From: Hexactinellida sp. DTS-2022
Taxonomy: Eukaryota > Porifera > Hexactinellida
Length of the DNA stretch: 64,000 nucleotides
NCBI GenBank assembly: GCA_028753945.1
Contig: JAPNXP010000002.1
Span: forward strand, 124,001-188,000
Reading direction: 5' to 3'
The position numbers and the translations under genes are program-made. How positions within the stretch are numbered: the stretch's first letter is position 1; the number at the start of each line of letters is the position of its first letter. Below, in pieces: positions 14,601 through 29,600 of the stretch. The notes beneath the pieces were generated by a model that ran no database searches, was not told where the DNA came from, and saw only the letters and a list, made by a program, of their open reading frames with translations.

Positions 14601-17600
14601 ATCCCAACGAAGGTCTACTGTATATAATGTGCTGTATATTGTACGCAAAATGCGTACAATGTTATAAAGTGGATATATAAATTGCGAATACTAACGAGGT
14701 TCTCCTTTGTAGAATGTCCTAGATACAGAAAGTATGATTATTTCATTATGTTATGGTTGATATAATTAATTTCGAATCCCAACGAAGGTCTACTGTATAT
14801 AATGTGCTGTATATTGTACTCAAAATGCGTACAATGTTATAAAGTGGATATATAAATTGCGAATACTAACGAGGTTCTCCTTTGTAGAATGTCCTAGATA
14901 TAGAAAGGATGATTGTCTCATTATGTTATGGTTGATATAATTAATTTCGGATCCCAACGAAGGTCTACTGTATATAATGTGCTGTATATTGTACGCAAAA
15001 TGCGTACAATGTTATAAAGTGGATATATAAATTGCGAATACTAACGAGGATCTCCTTTGTAGAATGTCCTAGATACAGAAAGTATGATTGTTTCATTATG
15101 TTATGGTTGATATAATGAATTTCGAATCCCAACGAAGGTCTACTGTATATAATGTGCTGTATATTGTACGCAAAATGCGTACAATGTTATAAAGTGGATA
15201 TATAAATTGCGAATACTAACGAGGATCTCCTTTGTAGAATGTCCTAGATACAGAAAGTATGATTGTTTCATTATGTTATGGTTGATATAATGAATTTCGA
15301 ATCCCAACGCAGGTCTACTGTATACAATGTGCTGTATATTGTACTCAAAATGCGTACAATGTTATAAAGTGGATATATAAATTGCGAATACTAACGAGGT
15401 TCTCCTTTGTAGAATGTCCTAGATATAGAAAGGATGATTGTTTCATAATGTTATTGGTTGATATAATGAATTTCGAATCCCAAAGAAGGTCTACTGCATA
15501 TAATGTGCTATATATTGTACTCAAAATGCGCACAATGTTATAAAGTGGATATATAAATTGCGAATACTAACGAGGTTCTCCTTTGTAGAATGTCCTAGAT
15601 ACAGAAAGGATGATTGTTACATTATGTTATTGGTTGATATAATGAATTTCGAATCCCAACGCAGGTCTACTGTATACAATGTGCTGTATATTGTACTCAA
15701 AATGCGTACAATGTTATAAAGTGGATATATAAATTGCGAATACTAACGAGGTTCTCCTTTGTAGAATGTCCTAGATACAGAAAGTATGATTATTTCATTA
15801 TGTTATGGTTGATATAATTAATTTCGAATCCCAACGAAGTTCTACTGTATATAATGTGCTGTATATTGTACTCAAAATGCGTACAATGTTATAAAGTGGA
15901 TATATAAATTGCGAAAACTAACGAGGTTCTCCTTTGTAGAATGTCCTAGATACAGAAAGCATGAATGTTTCATTATGTTATGGTTGATAAAATGAATTTC
16001 GAATCCCAACGAAGGTCTACTGTATATAATGTGCTGTATATTGTACTCAAAATGCGTACAATGTTATAAAGTGGATAGATAAATTGCGAATACTAACGAG
16101 GTTCTCCTTTGTAGAATGTCCTAGATATAGAAAGTATGATTGTTTCATTATGTTATGGTTGATATAATGAATTTCGAATCCCAACGAAGGTCTACTGTAT
16201 ATAATGTGCTGTATATTGTACGCAAAATGCGTACAATGTTATAAAGTGGATATATAAATTGCGAATACTAACGAGGATCTCCTTTGTAGAATGTCCTAGA
16301 TACAGAAAGTATGATTGTTTCATTATGTTATGGTTGATATAATGAATTTCGAATCCCAACGCAGGTCTACTGTATACAATGTGCTGTATATTGTACTCAA
16401 AATGCGTACAATGTTATAAAGTGGATAGATAAATTGCGAATACTAACGAGGTTCTCCTTTGTAGAATGTCCTAGATATAGAAAGGATGATTGTCTCATTA
16501 TGTTATGGTTGATATAATTAATTTCGGATCCCAACGAAGGTCTACTGTATATAATGTGCTGTATATTGTACGCAAAATGCGTACAATGTTATAAAGTGGA
16601 TATATAAATTGCGAATACTAACGAGGATCTCCTTTGTAGAATGTCCTAGATACAGAAAGTATGATTGTTTCATTATGTTATGGTTGATATAATGAATTTC
16701 GAATCCCAACGAAGGTCTACTGTATATAATGTGCTGTATATTGTACGCAAAATGCGTACAATGTTATAAAGTGGATATATAAATTGCGAATACTAACGAG
16801 GTTCTCCTTTGTAGAATGTCCTAGATACAGAAAGTATGATTATTTCATTATGTTATGGTTGATATAATTAATTTCGGATCCCAACGAAGGTCTACTGTAT
16901 ATAATGTGCTGTATATTGTACGCAAAATGCGTACAATGTTATAAAGTGGATATATAAATTGCGAATACTAACGAGGATCTCCTTTGTAGAATGTCCTAGA
17001 TACAGAAAGTATGATTGTTTCATTATGTTATGGTTGATATAATGAATTTCGAATCCCAACGAAGGTCTACTGTATATAATGTGCTGTATATTGTACGCAA
17101 AATGCGTACAATGTTATAAAGTGGATATATAAATTGCGAATACTAACGAGGTTCTCCTTTGTAGAATGTCCTAGATACAGAAAGGATGATTGTTACATTA
17201 TGTTATTGGTTGATATAATGAATTTCGAATCCCAACGCAGGTCTACTGTATACAATGTGCTGTATATTGTACTCAAAATGCGTACAATGTTATAAAGTGG
17301 ATATATAAATTGCGAATACTAACGAGGTTCTCCTTTGTAGAATGTCCTAGATACAGAAAGTATGATTATTTCATTATGTTATGGTTGATATAATTAATTT
17401 CGAATCCCAACGAAGGTCTACTGTATATAATGTGCTGTATATTGTACTCAAAATGCGTACAATGTTATAAAGTGGATATATAAATTGCGAAAACTAACGA
17501 GGTTCTCCTTTGTAGAATGTCCTAGATACAGAAAGTATGATTATTTCATTATGTTATGGTTGATATAATTAATTTCGGATCCCAACGAAGGTCTACTGTA

Positions 17601-20600
17601 TATAATGTGCTGTATATTGTACGCAAAATGCGTACAATGTTATAAAGTGGATATATAAATTGCGAATACTAACGAGGATCTCCTTTGTAGAATGTCCTAG
17701 ATACAGAAAGTATGATTGTTTCATTATGTTATGGTTGATATAATGAATTTCGAATCCCAACGAAGGTCTACTGTATATAATGTGCTGTATATTGTACGCA
17801 AAATGCGTACAATGTTATAAAGTGGATATATAAATTGCGAATACTAACGAGGATCTCCTTTGTAGAATGTCCTAGATACAGAAAGTATGATTGTTTCATT
17901 ATGTTATGGTTGATATAATGAATTTCGAATCCCAACGAAGGTCTACTGTATATAATGTGCTGTATATTGTACGCAAAATGCGTACAATGTTATAAAGTGG
18001 ATATATAAATTGCGAATACTAACGAGGTTCTCCTTTGTAGAATGTCGTAGATTCAGAAAGGATGATTGTTACATTATGTTATTGGTTGATATAATGAATT
18101 TCGAATCCCAACGCAGGTCTACTGTATACAATGTGCTGTATATTGTACTCAAAATGCGTACAATGTTATAAAGTGGATATATAAATTGCGAATACTAACG
18201 AGGTTCTCCTTTGTAGAATGTCCTAGATACAGAAAGTATGATTATTTCATTATGTTATGGTTGATATAATTAATTTCGAATCCCAACGAAGGTCTACTGT
18301 ATATAATGTGCTGTATATTGTACTCAAAATGCGTACAATGTTATAAAGTGGATATATAAATTGCGAAAACTAACGAGGTTCTCCTTTGTAGAATGTCCTA
18401 GATACAGAAAGTATGATTATTTCATTATGTTATGGTTGATAGAATGAATTTCGAATCCCAACGAAGGTCTACTGTATACAATGTGCTGAATATTGTACTC
18501 AAAATGCGTACAATGTTATAAAGTGGATATATAAATTGCGAAAACTAACGAGGATCTCCTTTGTAGAATGTCCTAGATACAGAAAGTATGATTGTTTCAT
18601 TATGTTATTGGTTGATATAATGAATTTCGGATCCCAACGAAGGTCTACTGTATATAATGTGCTGTATATTGTACGCAAAATGCGTACAATGTTATAAAGT
18701 GGATATATAAATTGCGAAAACTAACGAGGTTCTCCTTTGTAGAATGTCCTGGATACAGAAAGCATGAATGTTTCATTATGTTATGGTTGATATAATGAAT
18801 TTCGGATCCCAACGAAGGTCTACTGTATATAATGTGCTGTATATTGTACGCAAAATGCGTACAATGTTATAAAGTGGATATATAAATTGCGAATACTAAC
18901 GAGGTTCTCCTTTGTAGAATGTCCTAGATACAGAAAGTATGATTATTTCATTATGTTATGGTTGATATAATTAATTTCGAATCCCAACGAAGGTCTACTG
19001 TATATAATGTGCTGTATATTGTACGCAAAATGCGTACAATGTTATAAAGTGGATACATAAATTGCGAATACTAACGAGGTTCTCCTTTGTAGAATGTCCT
19101 AGATACAGAAAGGATGATTGTTACATTATGTTATTGGTTGATATAATGAATTTCGAATCCCAACGCAGGTCTACTGTATACAATGTGCTGTATATTGTAC
19201 TCAAAATGCGTACAATGTTATAAAGTGGATATATAAATTGCGAATACTAACGAGGTTCTCCTTTGTAGAATGTCCTAGATACAGAAAGTATGATTATTTC
19301 ATTATGTTATGGTTGATATAATTAATTTCGAATCCCAACGAAGGTCTACTGTATATAATGTGCTGTATATTGTACTCAAAATGCGTACAATGTTATAAAG
19401 TGGATATATAAATTGCGAAAAGTAACGAGGATCTCCTTTGTAGAATGTCCTAGATACAGAAAGCATGAATGTTTCATTATGTTATGGTTGATATAATGAA
19501 TTTCGAATCCCAACGAAGGTCTACTGTATATAATGTGCTGTATATTGTACTCAAAATGCGTACAATGTTATAAAGTGGATAGATAAATTGCGAATACTAA
19601 CGAGGTTCTCCTTTGTAGAATGTCCTAGATATAGAAAGGATGATTGTCTCATTATGTTATGGTTGATATAATTAATTTCGGATCCCAACGAAGGTCTACT
19701 GTATATAATGTGCTGTATATTGTACGCAAAATGCGTACAATGTTATAAAGTGGATATATAAATTGCGAATACTAACGAGGATCTCCTTTGTAGAATGTCC
19801 TAGATACAGAAAGTATGATTGTTTCATTATGTTATGGTTGATATAATGAATTTCGAATCCCAACGCAGGTCTACTGTATACAATGTGCTGTATATTGTAC
19901 TCAAAATGCGTACAATGTTATAAAGTGGATAGATAAATTGCGAATACTAACGAGGTTCTCCTTTGTAGAATGTCCTAGATATAGAAAGGATGATTGTCTC
20001 ATTATGTTATGGTTGATATAATTAATTTCGGATCCCAACGAAGGTCTACTGTATATAATGTGCTGTATATTGTACGCAAAATGCGTACAATGTTATAAAG
20101 TGGATATATAAATTGCGAATACTAACGAGGATCTCCTTTGTAGAATGTCCTAGATACAGAAAGCATGAATGTTTCATTATGTTATGGTTGATATAATGAA
20201 TTTCGAATCCCAACGAAGGTCTACTGTATATAATGTGCTGTATATTGTACTCAAAATGCGTACAATGTTATAAAGTGGATAGATAAATTGCGAATACTAA
20301 CGAGGTTCTCCTTTGTAGAATGTCCTAGATATAGAAAGGATGATTGTCTCATTATGTTATGGCTGATATAATTAATTTCGGATCCCAACGAAGGTCTACT
20401 GTATATAATGTGCTGTATATTGTACGCAAAATGCGTACAATGTTATAAAGTGGATATATAAATTGCGAATACTAACGAGGATCTCCTTTGTAGAATGTCC
20501 TAGATACAGAAAGTATGATTGTTTCATTATGTTATGGTTGATATAATGAATTTCGAATCCCAACGAAGGTCTACTGTATATAATGTGCTGTATATTGTAC

Positions 20601-23600
20601 GCAAAATGCGTACAATGTTATAAAGTGGATATATAAATTGCGAATACTAACGAGGTTCTCCTTTGTAGAATGTCCTAGATACAGAAAGTATGATTATTTC
20701 ATTATGTTATGGTTGATATAATTAATTTCGGATCCCAACGAAGGTCTACTGTATATAATGTGCTGTATATTGTACGCAAAATGCGTACAATGTTATAAAG
20801 TGGATATATAAATTGCGAATACTAACGAGGATCTCCTTTGTAGAATGTCCTAGATACAGAAAGTATGATTGTTTCATTATGTTATGGTTGATATAATGAA
20901 TTTCGAATCCCAACGAAGGTCTACTGTATATAATGTGCTGTATATTGTACGCAAAATGCGTACAATGTTATAAAGTGGATATATAAATTGCGAATACTAA
21001 CGAGGTTCTCCTTTGTAGAATGTCCTAGATACAGAAAGGATGATTGTTACATTATGTTATTGGTTGATATAATGAATTTCGAATCCCAACGCAGGTCTAC
21101 TGTATACAATGTGCTGTATATTGTACTCAAAATGCGTACAATGTTATAAAGTGGATATATAAATTGCGAATACTAACGAGGTTCTCCTTTGTAGAATGTC
21201 CTAGATACAGAAAGTATGATTATTTCATTATGTTATGGTTGATATAATTAATTTCAAATCCCAACGAAGGTCTACTGTATATAATGTGCTGTATATTGTA
21301 CTCAAAATGCGTACAATGTTATAAAGTGGATATATAAATTGCGAAAACTAACGAGGGTCTCCTTTGTAGAATGTCCTAGATACAGAAAGCATGAATGTTT
21401 CATTATGTTATGGTTGATATAATGAATTTCGAATCCCAACGAAGGTCTACTGTATATAGTGTGCTGTATATTGTACTCAAAATGCGTACAATGTTATAAA
21501 GTGGATAGATAAATTGCGAATACTAACGAGGTTCTCCTTTGTAGAATGTCCTAGATATAGAAAGGATGATTGTCTCATTATGTTATGGTTGATATAATTA
21601 ATTTCGGATCCCAACGAAGGTCTACTGTATATAATGTGCTGTATATTGTACGCAAAATGCGTACAATGTTATAAAGTGGATATATAAATTGCGAATACTA
21701 ACGAGGATCTCCTTTGTAGAATGTCCTAGATACAGAAAGTATGATTGTTTCATTATGTTATGGTTGATATAATGAATTTCGAATCCCAACGAAGGTCTAC
21801 TGTATATAATGTGCTGTATATTGTACGCAAAATGCGTACAATGTTATAAAGTGGATATATAAATTGCGAATACTAACGAGGTTCTCCTTTGTAGAATGTC
21901 CTAGATACAGAAAGTATGATTATTTCATTATGTTATGGTTGATATAATTAATTTCGAATCCCAACGAAGGTCTACTGTATATAATGTGCTGTATATTGTA
22001 CTCAAAATGCGTACAATGTTATAAAGTGGATATATAAATTGCGAATACTAACGAGGTTCTCCTTCGTAGAATGTCCTAGATATAGAAAGGATGATTGTCT
22101 CATTATGTTATGGTTGATATAATTAATTTCGGATCCCAACGAAAGTCTACTGTATATAATGTGCTGTATATTGTACGCAAAATGCGTACAATGTTATAAA
22201 GTGGATATATAAATTGCGAATACTAACGAGGATCTCCTTTGTAGAATGTCCTAGATACAGAAAGTATGATTGTTTCATTATGTTATGGTTGATATAATGA
22301 ATTTCGAATCCCAACGAAGGTCTACTGTATATAATGTGCTGTATATTGTACGCAAAATGCGTACAATGTTATAAAGTGGATATATAAATTGCGAATACTA
22401 ACGAGGATCTCCTTTGTAGAATGTCCTAGATACAGAAAGCATGAATGTTTCATTATGTTATGGTTGATATAATGAATTTCGAATCCCAACGAAGGTCTAC
22501 TGTATATAATGTGCTGTATATTGTACTCAAAATGCGTACAATGTCATAAAGTGGATAGATAAATTGCGAATACTAACGAGGTTCTCCTTTGTAGAATGTC
22601 CTAGATATAGAAAGGATGATTGTCTCATTATGTTATGGTTGATATAATTAATTTCGGATCCCAACGAAGGTCTACTGTATATAATGTGCTGTATATTGTA
22701 CGCAAAATGCGTACAATGTTATAAAGTGGATATATAAATTGCGAATACTAACGAGGATCTCCTTTGTAGAATGTCCTAGATACAGAAAGTATGATTGTTT
22801 CATTATGTTATGGTTGATATAATGAATTTCGAATCCCAACGAAGGTCTACTGTATATAATGTGCTGTATATTGTACGCAAAATGCGTACAATGTTATAAA
22901 GTGGATATATAAATTGCGAATACTAACGAGGTTCTCCTTTGTAGAATGTCCTAGATACAGAAAGTATGATTATTTCATTATGTTATGGTTGATATAATTA
23001 ATTTCGGATCCCAACGAAGGTCTACTGTATATAATGTGCTGTATATTGTACGCAAAATGCGTACAATGTTATAAAGTGGATATATAAATTGCGAATACTA
23101 ACGAGGATCTCCTTTGTAGAATGTCCTAGATACAGAAAGTATGAATGTTTCATTATGTTATGGTTGATAGAATGAAATTCGAATCCCAACGAAGGTCTAC
23201 TGTATACAATGTGCTGTATATTGTACGCAAAATGCGTACAATGTTATAAAGTGGATATATAAATTGCGAATACTAACGAGGTTCTCCTTTGTAGAATGTC
23301 CTAGATACAGAAAGTATGATTATTTCATTATGTTATGGTTGATATAATTAATTTCGGATCCCAACGAAGGTCTACTGTATATAATGTGCTGTATATTGTA
23401 CTCAAAATGCGTACAATGTTATAAAGTGGATATATAAATTGCGAAAACTAACGAGGTTCTCCTTTGTAGAATGTCCTAGATACAGAAAGCATGAATGTTT
23501 CATTATGTTATGGATGATAAAATGAATTTCGAATCCCAACGAAGGTCTACTGTATATAATGTGCTGTATATTGTACTCAAAATGCGTACAATGTTATAAA

Positions 23601-26600
23601 GTGGATAGATAAATTGCGAATACTAACGAGGTTCTCCTTTGTAGAATGTCCTAGATTCAGAAAGTATGAATGTTTCATTATGTTATGGTTGATATAATTA
23701 ATTTCGGATCCTAACGAAGGTCTACTGTATACAATGTGCTGTATATTGTACTCAAAATGCGTACAATGTTATAAAGTGGATATATAAATTGCGAATACTA
23801 ACGAGGTTCTCATTTGTAGAATGTCCTAGATATAGAAAGGATGATTGTTTCATTATGTTATGGTTGATATAATGAATTTCGAATCCCAACGCAGGTCTAC
23901 TGTATACAATGTGCTGTATATTGTACTCAAAATGCGTACAATGTTATAAAGTGGATATATAAATTGCGAATACTAACGAGGTTCTCCTTTGCAGAATGTC
24001 CTAGATATAGAAAGGATGATTGTTTCATTATGTTATGGTTGATATAATGAATTTCGAATCCCAACGAAGGTCTACTGTATATAATGTGCTGTATATTGTA
24101 CTCAAAATGCGCACAATGTTATAAAGTGGATATATAAATTGCGAATACTAACGAGGTTCTCCTTTGTAGAATGTCCTAGATATAGAAAGGATGATTGTCT
24201 CATTATGTTATGGTTGATATAATGAATTTCGGATCTTAACGAAGGTCTACTGTATACAATGTGCTATATATTGTACTCAAAATGCGTACAATGTTATAAA
24301 GTGGATAGATAAATTGCGAATACTAACGAGGTTCTCCTTTGTAGAATGTCCTAGATATAGAAAGGATGATTGTCTCATTATGTTATGGTTGATATAATGA
24401 ATTTCGGATCTTAACGAAGGTCTACTGTATACAATGTGCTATATATTGTACTCAAAATGCGTACAATGTTATAAAGTGGATAGATAAATTGCGAATAGTA
24501 ACGAGGTTCTCCTTTGTAGAATGTCCTAGATATAGAAAGGATGATTGTCTCATTATGTTATGGTTGATATAATGAATTTCGGATCTTAACGAAGGTCTAC
24601 TGTATACAATGTGCTATATATTGTACTCAAAATGCGTACAATGTTATAAAGTAGATATCTAAATTGCGAATACTAACGAGGTTCTCATTTGTAGAATGTC
24701 CTAGATATATGAAAGGATGATTGTTTCATAATGTTATTGGTTGATACTTGATATAATGAATTTCGAATCTCAACGAAGGTCTACTGTATACAATGTGCTG
24801 CATATTGTACTCAAAATGCGTACAATGTTATAAAGTGGATATATAAATTGCGAATACAAACGAGGTTCTCCTTTGTAGAATGTCATAGATACAGAAAGTA
24901 TGAATGTTTCATTATGTTATGGTTGATATAATTAATTTCGGATCCTAACGAAGGTCTACTGTATACAATGTGCTGCATATTGTACTCAAAATGCGTACAA
25001 TGTTATAAAGTGGATATATAAATTGCGAATACTAACGATGTTCTCCTTTGTAGAATGTCCTAGATATAGAAAGGATGAATGTTTCATTATGTTATGGTTG
25101 ATATAATGAATTTCGAATCCCAAAGAAGGTCTACTGTATACAATGTGCTATATATTGTACTCAAAATGCGTACAATGTTATAAGGTAGATATATAAATTG
25201 CGAATACTAACGAGGTTCTCCTTTGTAGAATGTCCTAGATACAGAAAGTATGATTGTTTCATTATGTTATGGTTGATATAATGAATTTCGGATCCCAACG
25301 AAGGTCTACTGTATATAATGTGCTGTATATTGTACTCAAAATGCGTACAATGTTATAAAGTGGATATATAAATTGCGAATACTAACGAGGTTCTCCTTTG
25401 TAGAATGTCCTAGATACAGAAAGTATGATTGTTTCATAATGTTATTGGTTGATATAATGAATTTCGAATCTCAACGCAGGTCTACTGTATACAATGTGCT
25501 GTATATTGTACTCAAAATGCGTCCAATGTTATAAAGTGGATATATAAATTGCGAATACTAACGAGGTTCGCCTTTGTAGAATGTCCTAGATATAGAAAGG
25601 ATGATTGTTTCATTATGTTATGGTTGATATAATGAATTTCGAATCCCAACGAAGGTCCACTGTATATAATGTGCTATATATTGTACTCAAAATGCGTACA
25701 ATGTTATAAAGTGGATATATAAATTGCGAATACTAACGAGGTTCTCCTTTGTAGAATGTCCTAGATACAGAAAGGATGATTGTTACATTATGTTATTGGT
25801 TGATATAATGAATTTCGAATCCCAACGCAGGTCTACTGTATACAATGTGCTGTATATTGTACTCAAAATGCGTACAATGTTATAAAGTGGATATATAAAT
25901 TGCGAATACTAACGAGGTTCTCCTTTGTAGAATGTCCTAGATACAGAAAGTATGATTATTTCATTATGTTATGGTTGATATAATTAATTTCGAATCCCAA
26001 CGAAGGTCTACTGTATATAATGTGCTGTATATTGTACTCAAAATGCGTACAATGTTATAAAGTGGATATATAAATTGCGAAAACTAACGAGGTTCTCCTT
26101 TGTAGAATGTCCTAGATACAGAAAGCATGAATGTTTCATTATGTTATGGTTGATATAATGAATTTCGAATCCCAACGAAGGTCTACTGTATATAATGTGC
26201 GGTATATTGTACTCAAAATGCGTACAATGTTATAAAGTGGATAGATAAATTGCGAATACTAACGAGGTTCTCCTTTGTAGAATGTCCTAGATATAGAAAG
26301 GATGATTGTCTCATTATGTTATGGTTGATATAATTAATTTCGGATCCCAACGAAGGTCTACTGTATATAATGTGCTGTATATTGTACGCAAAATGCGTAC
26401 AATGTTATAAAGTGGATATATAAATTGCGAATACTAACGAGGATCTCCTTTGTAGAATGTCCTAGATACAGAAAGTATGATTGTTTCATTATGTTATGGT
26501 TGATATAATGAATTTCGAATCCCAACGAAGGTCTACTGTATATAATGTGCTGTATATTGTACGCAAAATGCGTACAATGTAATAAAGTGGATATATAAAT

Positions 26601-29600
26601 TGCGAATACTAACGAGGTTCTCCTTTGTAGAATGTCCTAGATACAGAAAGGATGATTGTTACATTATGTTATTGGTTGATATAATGAATTTCGAATCCCA
26701 ACGAAGGTCTACTGTATATAATGTGCTGTATATTGTACGCAAAATGCGTACAATGTTATAAAGTGGATATATAAATTGCGAATACTAACGAGGATCTCCT
26801 TTGTAGAATGTCCTAGATACAGAAAGTATGATTGTTTCATTATGTTATGGTTGATATAATGAATTTCGAATCCCAACGAAGGTCTACTGTATATAATGTG
26901 CTGTATATTGTACGCAAAATGCGTACAATGTTATAAAGTGGATATATAAATTGCGAATACTAACGAGGATCTCCTTTGTAGAATGTCCTAGATACAGAAA
27001 GTATGATTGTTTCATTATGTTATGGTTGATATAATGAATTTCGAATCCCAACGAAGGTCTACTGTATATAATGTGCTGTATATTGTACGCAAAATGCGTA
27101 CAATGTTATAAAGTGGATATATAAATTGCGAATACTAACGAGGTTCTCCTTTGTAGAATGTCCTAGATACAGAAAGTATGATTATTTCATTATGTTATGG
27201 TTGATATAATTAATTTCGGATCCCAACGAAGGTCTACTGTATATAATGTGCTGTATATTGTACGCAAAATGCGTACAATGTTATAAAGTGGATATATAAA
27301 TTGCGAATACTAACGAGGTTCTCCTTTGTAGAATGTCCTAGATACAGAAAGTATGATTATTTCATTATGTTATGGTTGATATAATTAATTTCGAATCCCA
27401 ACGAAGGTCTACTGTATATAATGTGCTGTATATTGTACTCAAAATGCGTACAATGTTATAAAGTGGATATATAAATTGCGAAAACTAACGAGGTTCTCCT
27501 TTGTAGAATGTCCTAGATACAGAAAGCATGAATGTTTCATTATGTTATGGTTGATATAATGAATTTCGAATCCCAACGAAGGTCTACTGTATATAATGTG
27601 CTGTATATTGTACTCAAAATGCGTACAATGTTATAAAGTGGATAGATAAATTGCGAATACTAACGAGGTTCTCCTTTGTAGAATGTCCTAGATATAGAAA
27701 GGATGATTGTCTCATTATGTTATGGTTGATATAATTAATTTCGGATCCCAACGAAGGTCTACTGTATATAATGTGCTGTATATTGTACGCAAAATGCGTA
27801 CAATGTTATAAAGTGGATATATAAATTGCGAATACTAACGAGGATCTCCTTTGTAGAATGTCCTAGATACAGAAAGTATGATTGTTTCATTATGTTATGG
27901 TTGATATAATGAATTTCGAATCCCAACGAAGGTCTACTGTATATAATGTGCTGTATATTGTACGCAAAATGCGTACAATGTTATAAAGTGGATATATAAA
28001 TTGCGAATACTAACGAGGTTCTCCTTTGTAGAATGTCCTAGATACAGAAAGTATGATTATTTCATTATGTTATGGTTGATATAATTAATTTCGGATCCCA
28101 ACGAAGGTCTACTGTATATAATGTGCTGTATATTGTACGCAAAATGCGTACAATGTTATAAAGTGGATATATAAATTGCGAATACTAACGAGGATCTCCT
28201 TTGTAGAATGTCCTAGATACAGAAAGTATGATTGTTTCATTATGTTATGGTTGATATAATGAATTTCGGATCCCAACGAAGGTCTACTGTATATAATGTG
28301 CTGTATATTGTACGCAAAATGCGTACAATGTTATAAAGTGGATATATAAATTGCGAATACTAACGAGGATCTCCTTTGTAGAATGTCCTAGATACAGAAA
28401 GTATGATTGTTTCATTATGTTATGGTTGATATAATGAATTTCGAATCCCAACGAAGGTCTACTGTATATAATGTGCTGTATATTGTACGCAAAATGCGTA
28501 CAATGTTATAAAGTGGATATATAAATTGCGAATACTAACGAGGTTCTCCTTTGTAGAATGTCCTAGATACAGAAAGTATGATTATTTCATTATGTTATGG
28601 TTGATATAATTAATTTCGGATCCCAACGAAGGTCTACTGTATATAATGTGCTGTATATTGTACGCAAAATGCGTACAATGTTATAAAGTGGATATATAAA
28701 TTGCGAATACTAACGAGGATCTCCTTTGTAGAATGTCCTAGATACAGAAAGTATGATTGTTTCATTATGTTATGGTTGATATAATGAATTTCGAATCCCA
28801 ACGAAGGTCTACTGTATATAATGTGCTGTATATTGTACGCAAAATGCGTACAATGTTATAAAGTGGATATATAAATTGCGAATACTAATGAGGTTCTCCT
28901 TTGTAGAATGTCCTAGATACAGAAAGTATGATTATTTCATTATGTTATGGTTGATATAATTAATTTCGGATCCCAACGAAGGTCTACTGTATATAATGTG
29001 CTGTATATTGTACGCAAAATGCGTACAATGTTATAAAGTGGATATATAAATTGCGAATACTAACGAGGATCTCCTTTGTAGAATGTCCTAGATACAGAAA
29101 GTATGATTGTTTCATTATGTTATGGTTGATATAATGAATTTCGAATCCCAACGAAGGTCTACTGTATATAATGTGCTGTATATTGTACGCAAAATGCGTA
29201 CAATGTTATAAAGTGGATATATAAATTGCGAATACTAACGAGGTTCTCCTTTGTAGAATGTCCTAGATACAGAAAGGATGATTGTTACATTATGTTACTG
29301 GTTGATATAATGAATTTCGAATCCCAACGCAGGTCTACTGTATACAATGTGCTGTATATTGTACTCAAAATGCGTACAATGTTATAAAGTGGATATATAA
29401 ATTGCGAATACTAACGAGGTTCTCCTTTGTAGAATGTCCTAGATACAGAAAGTATGATTATTTCATTATGTTATGGTTGATATAATTAATTTCGAAACCC
29501 AACGAAGGTCTACTGTATATAATGTGCTGTATATTGTACTCAAAATGCGTACAATGTTATAAAGTGGATATATAAATTGCGAAAACTAACGAGGTTCTCC

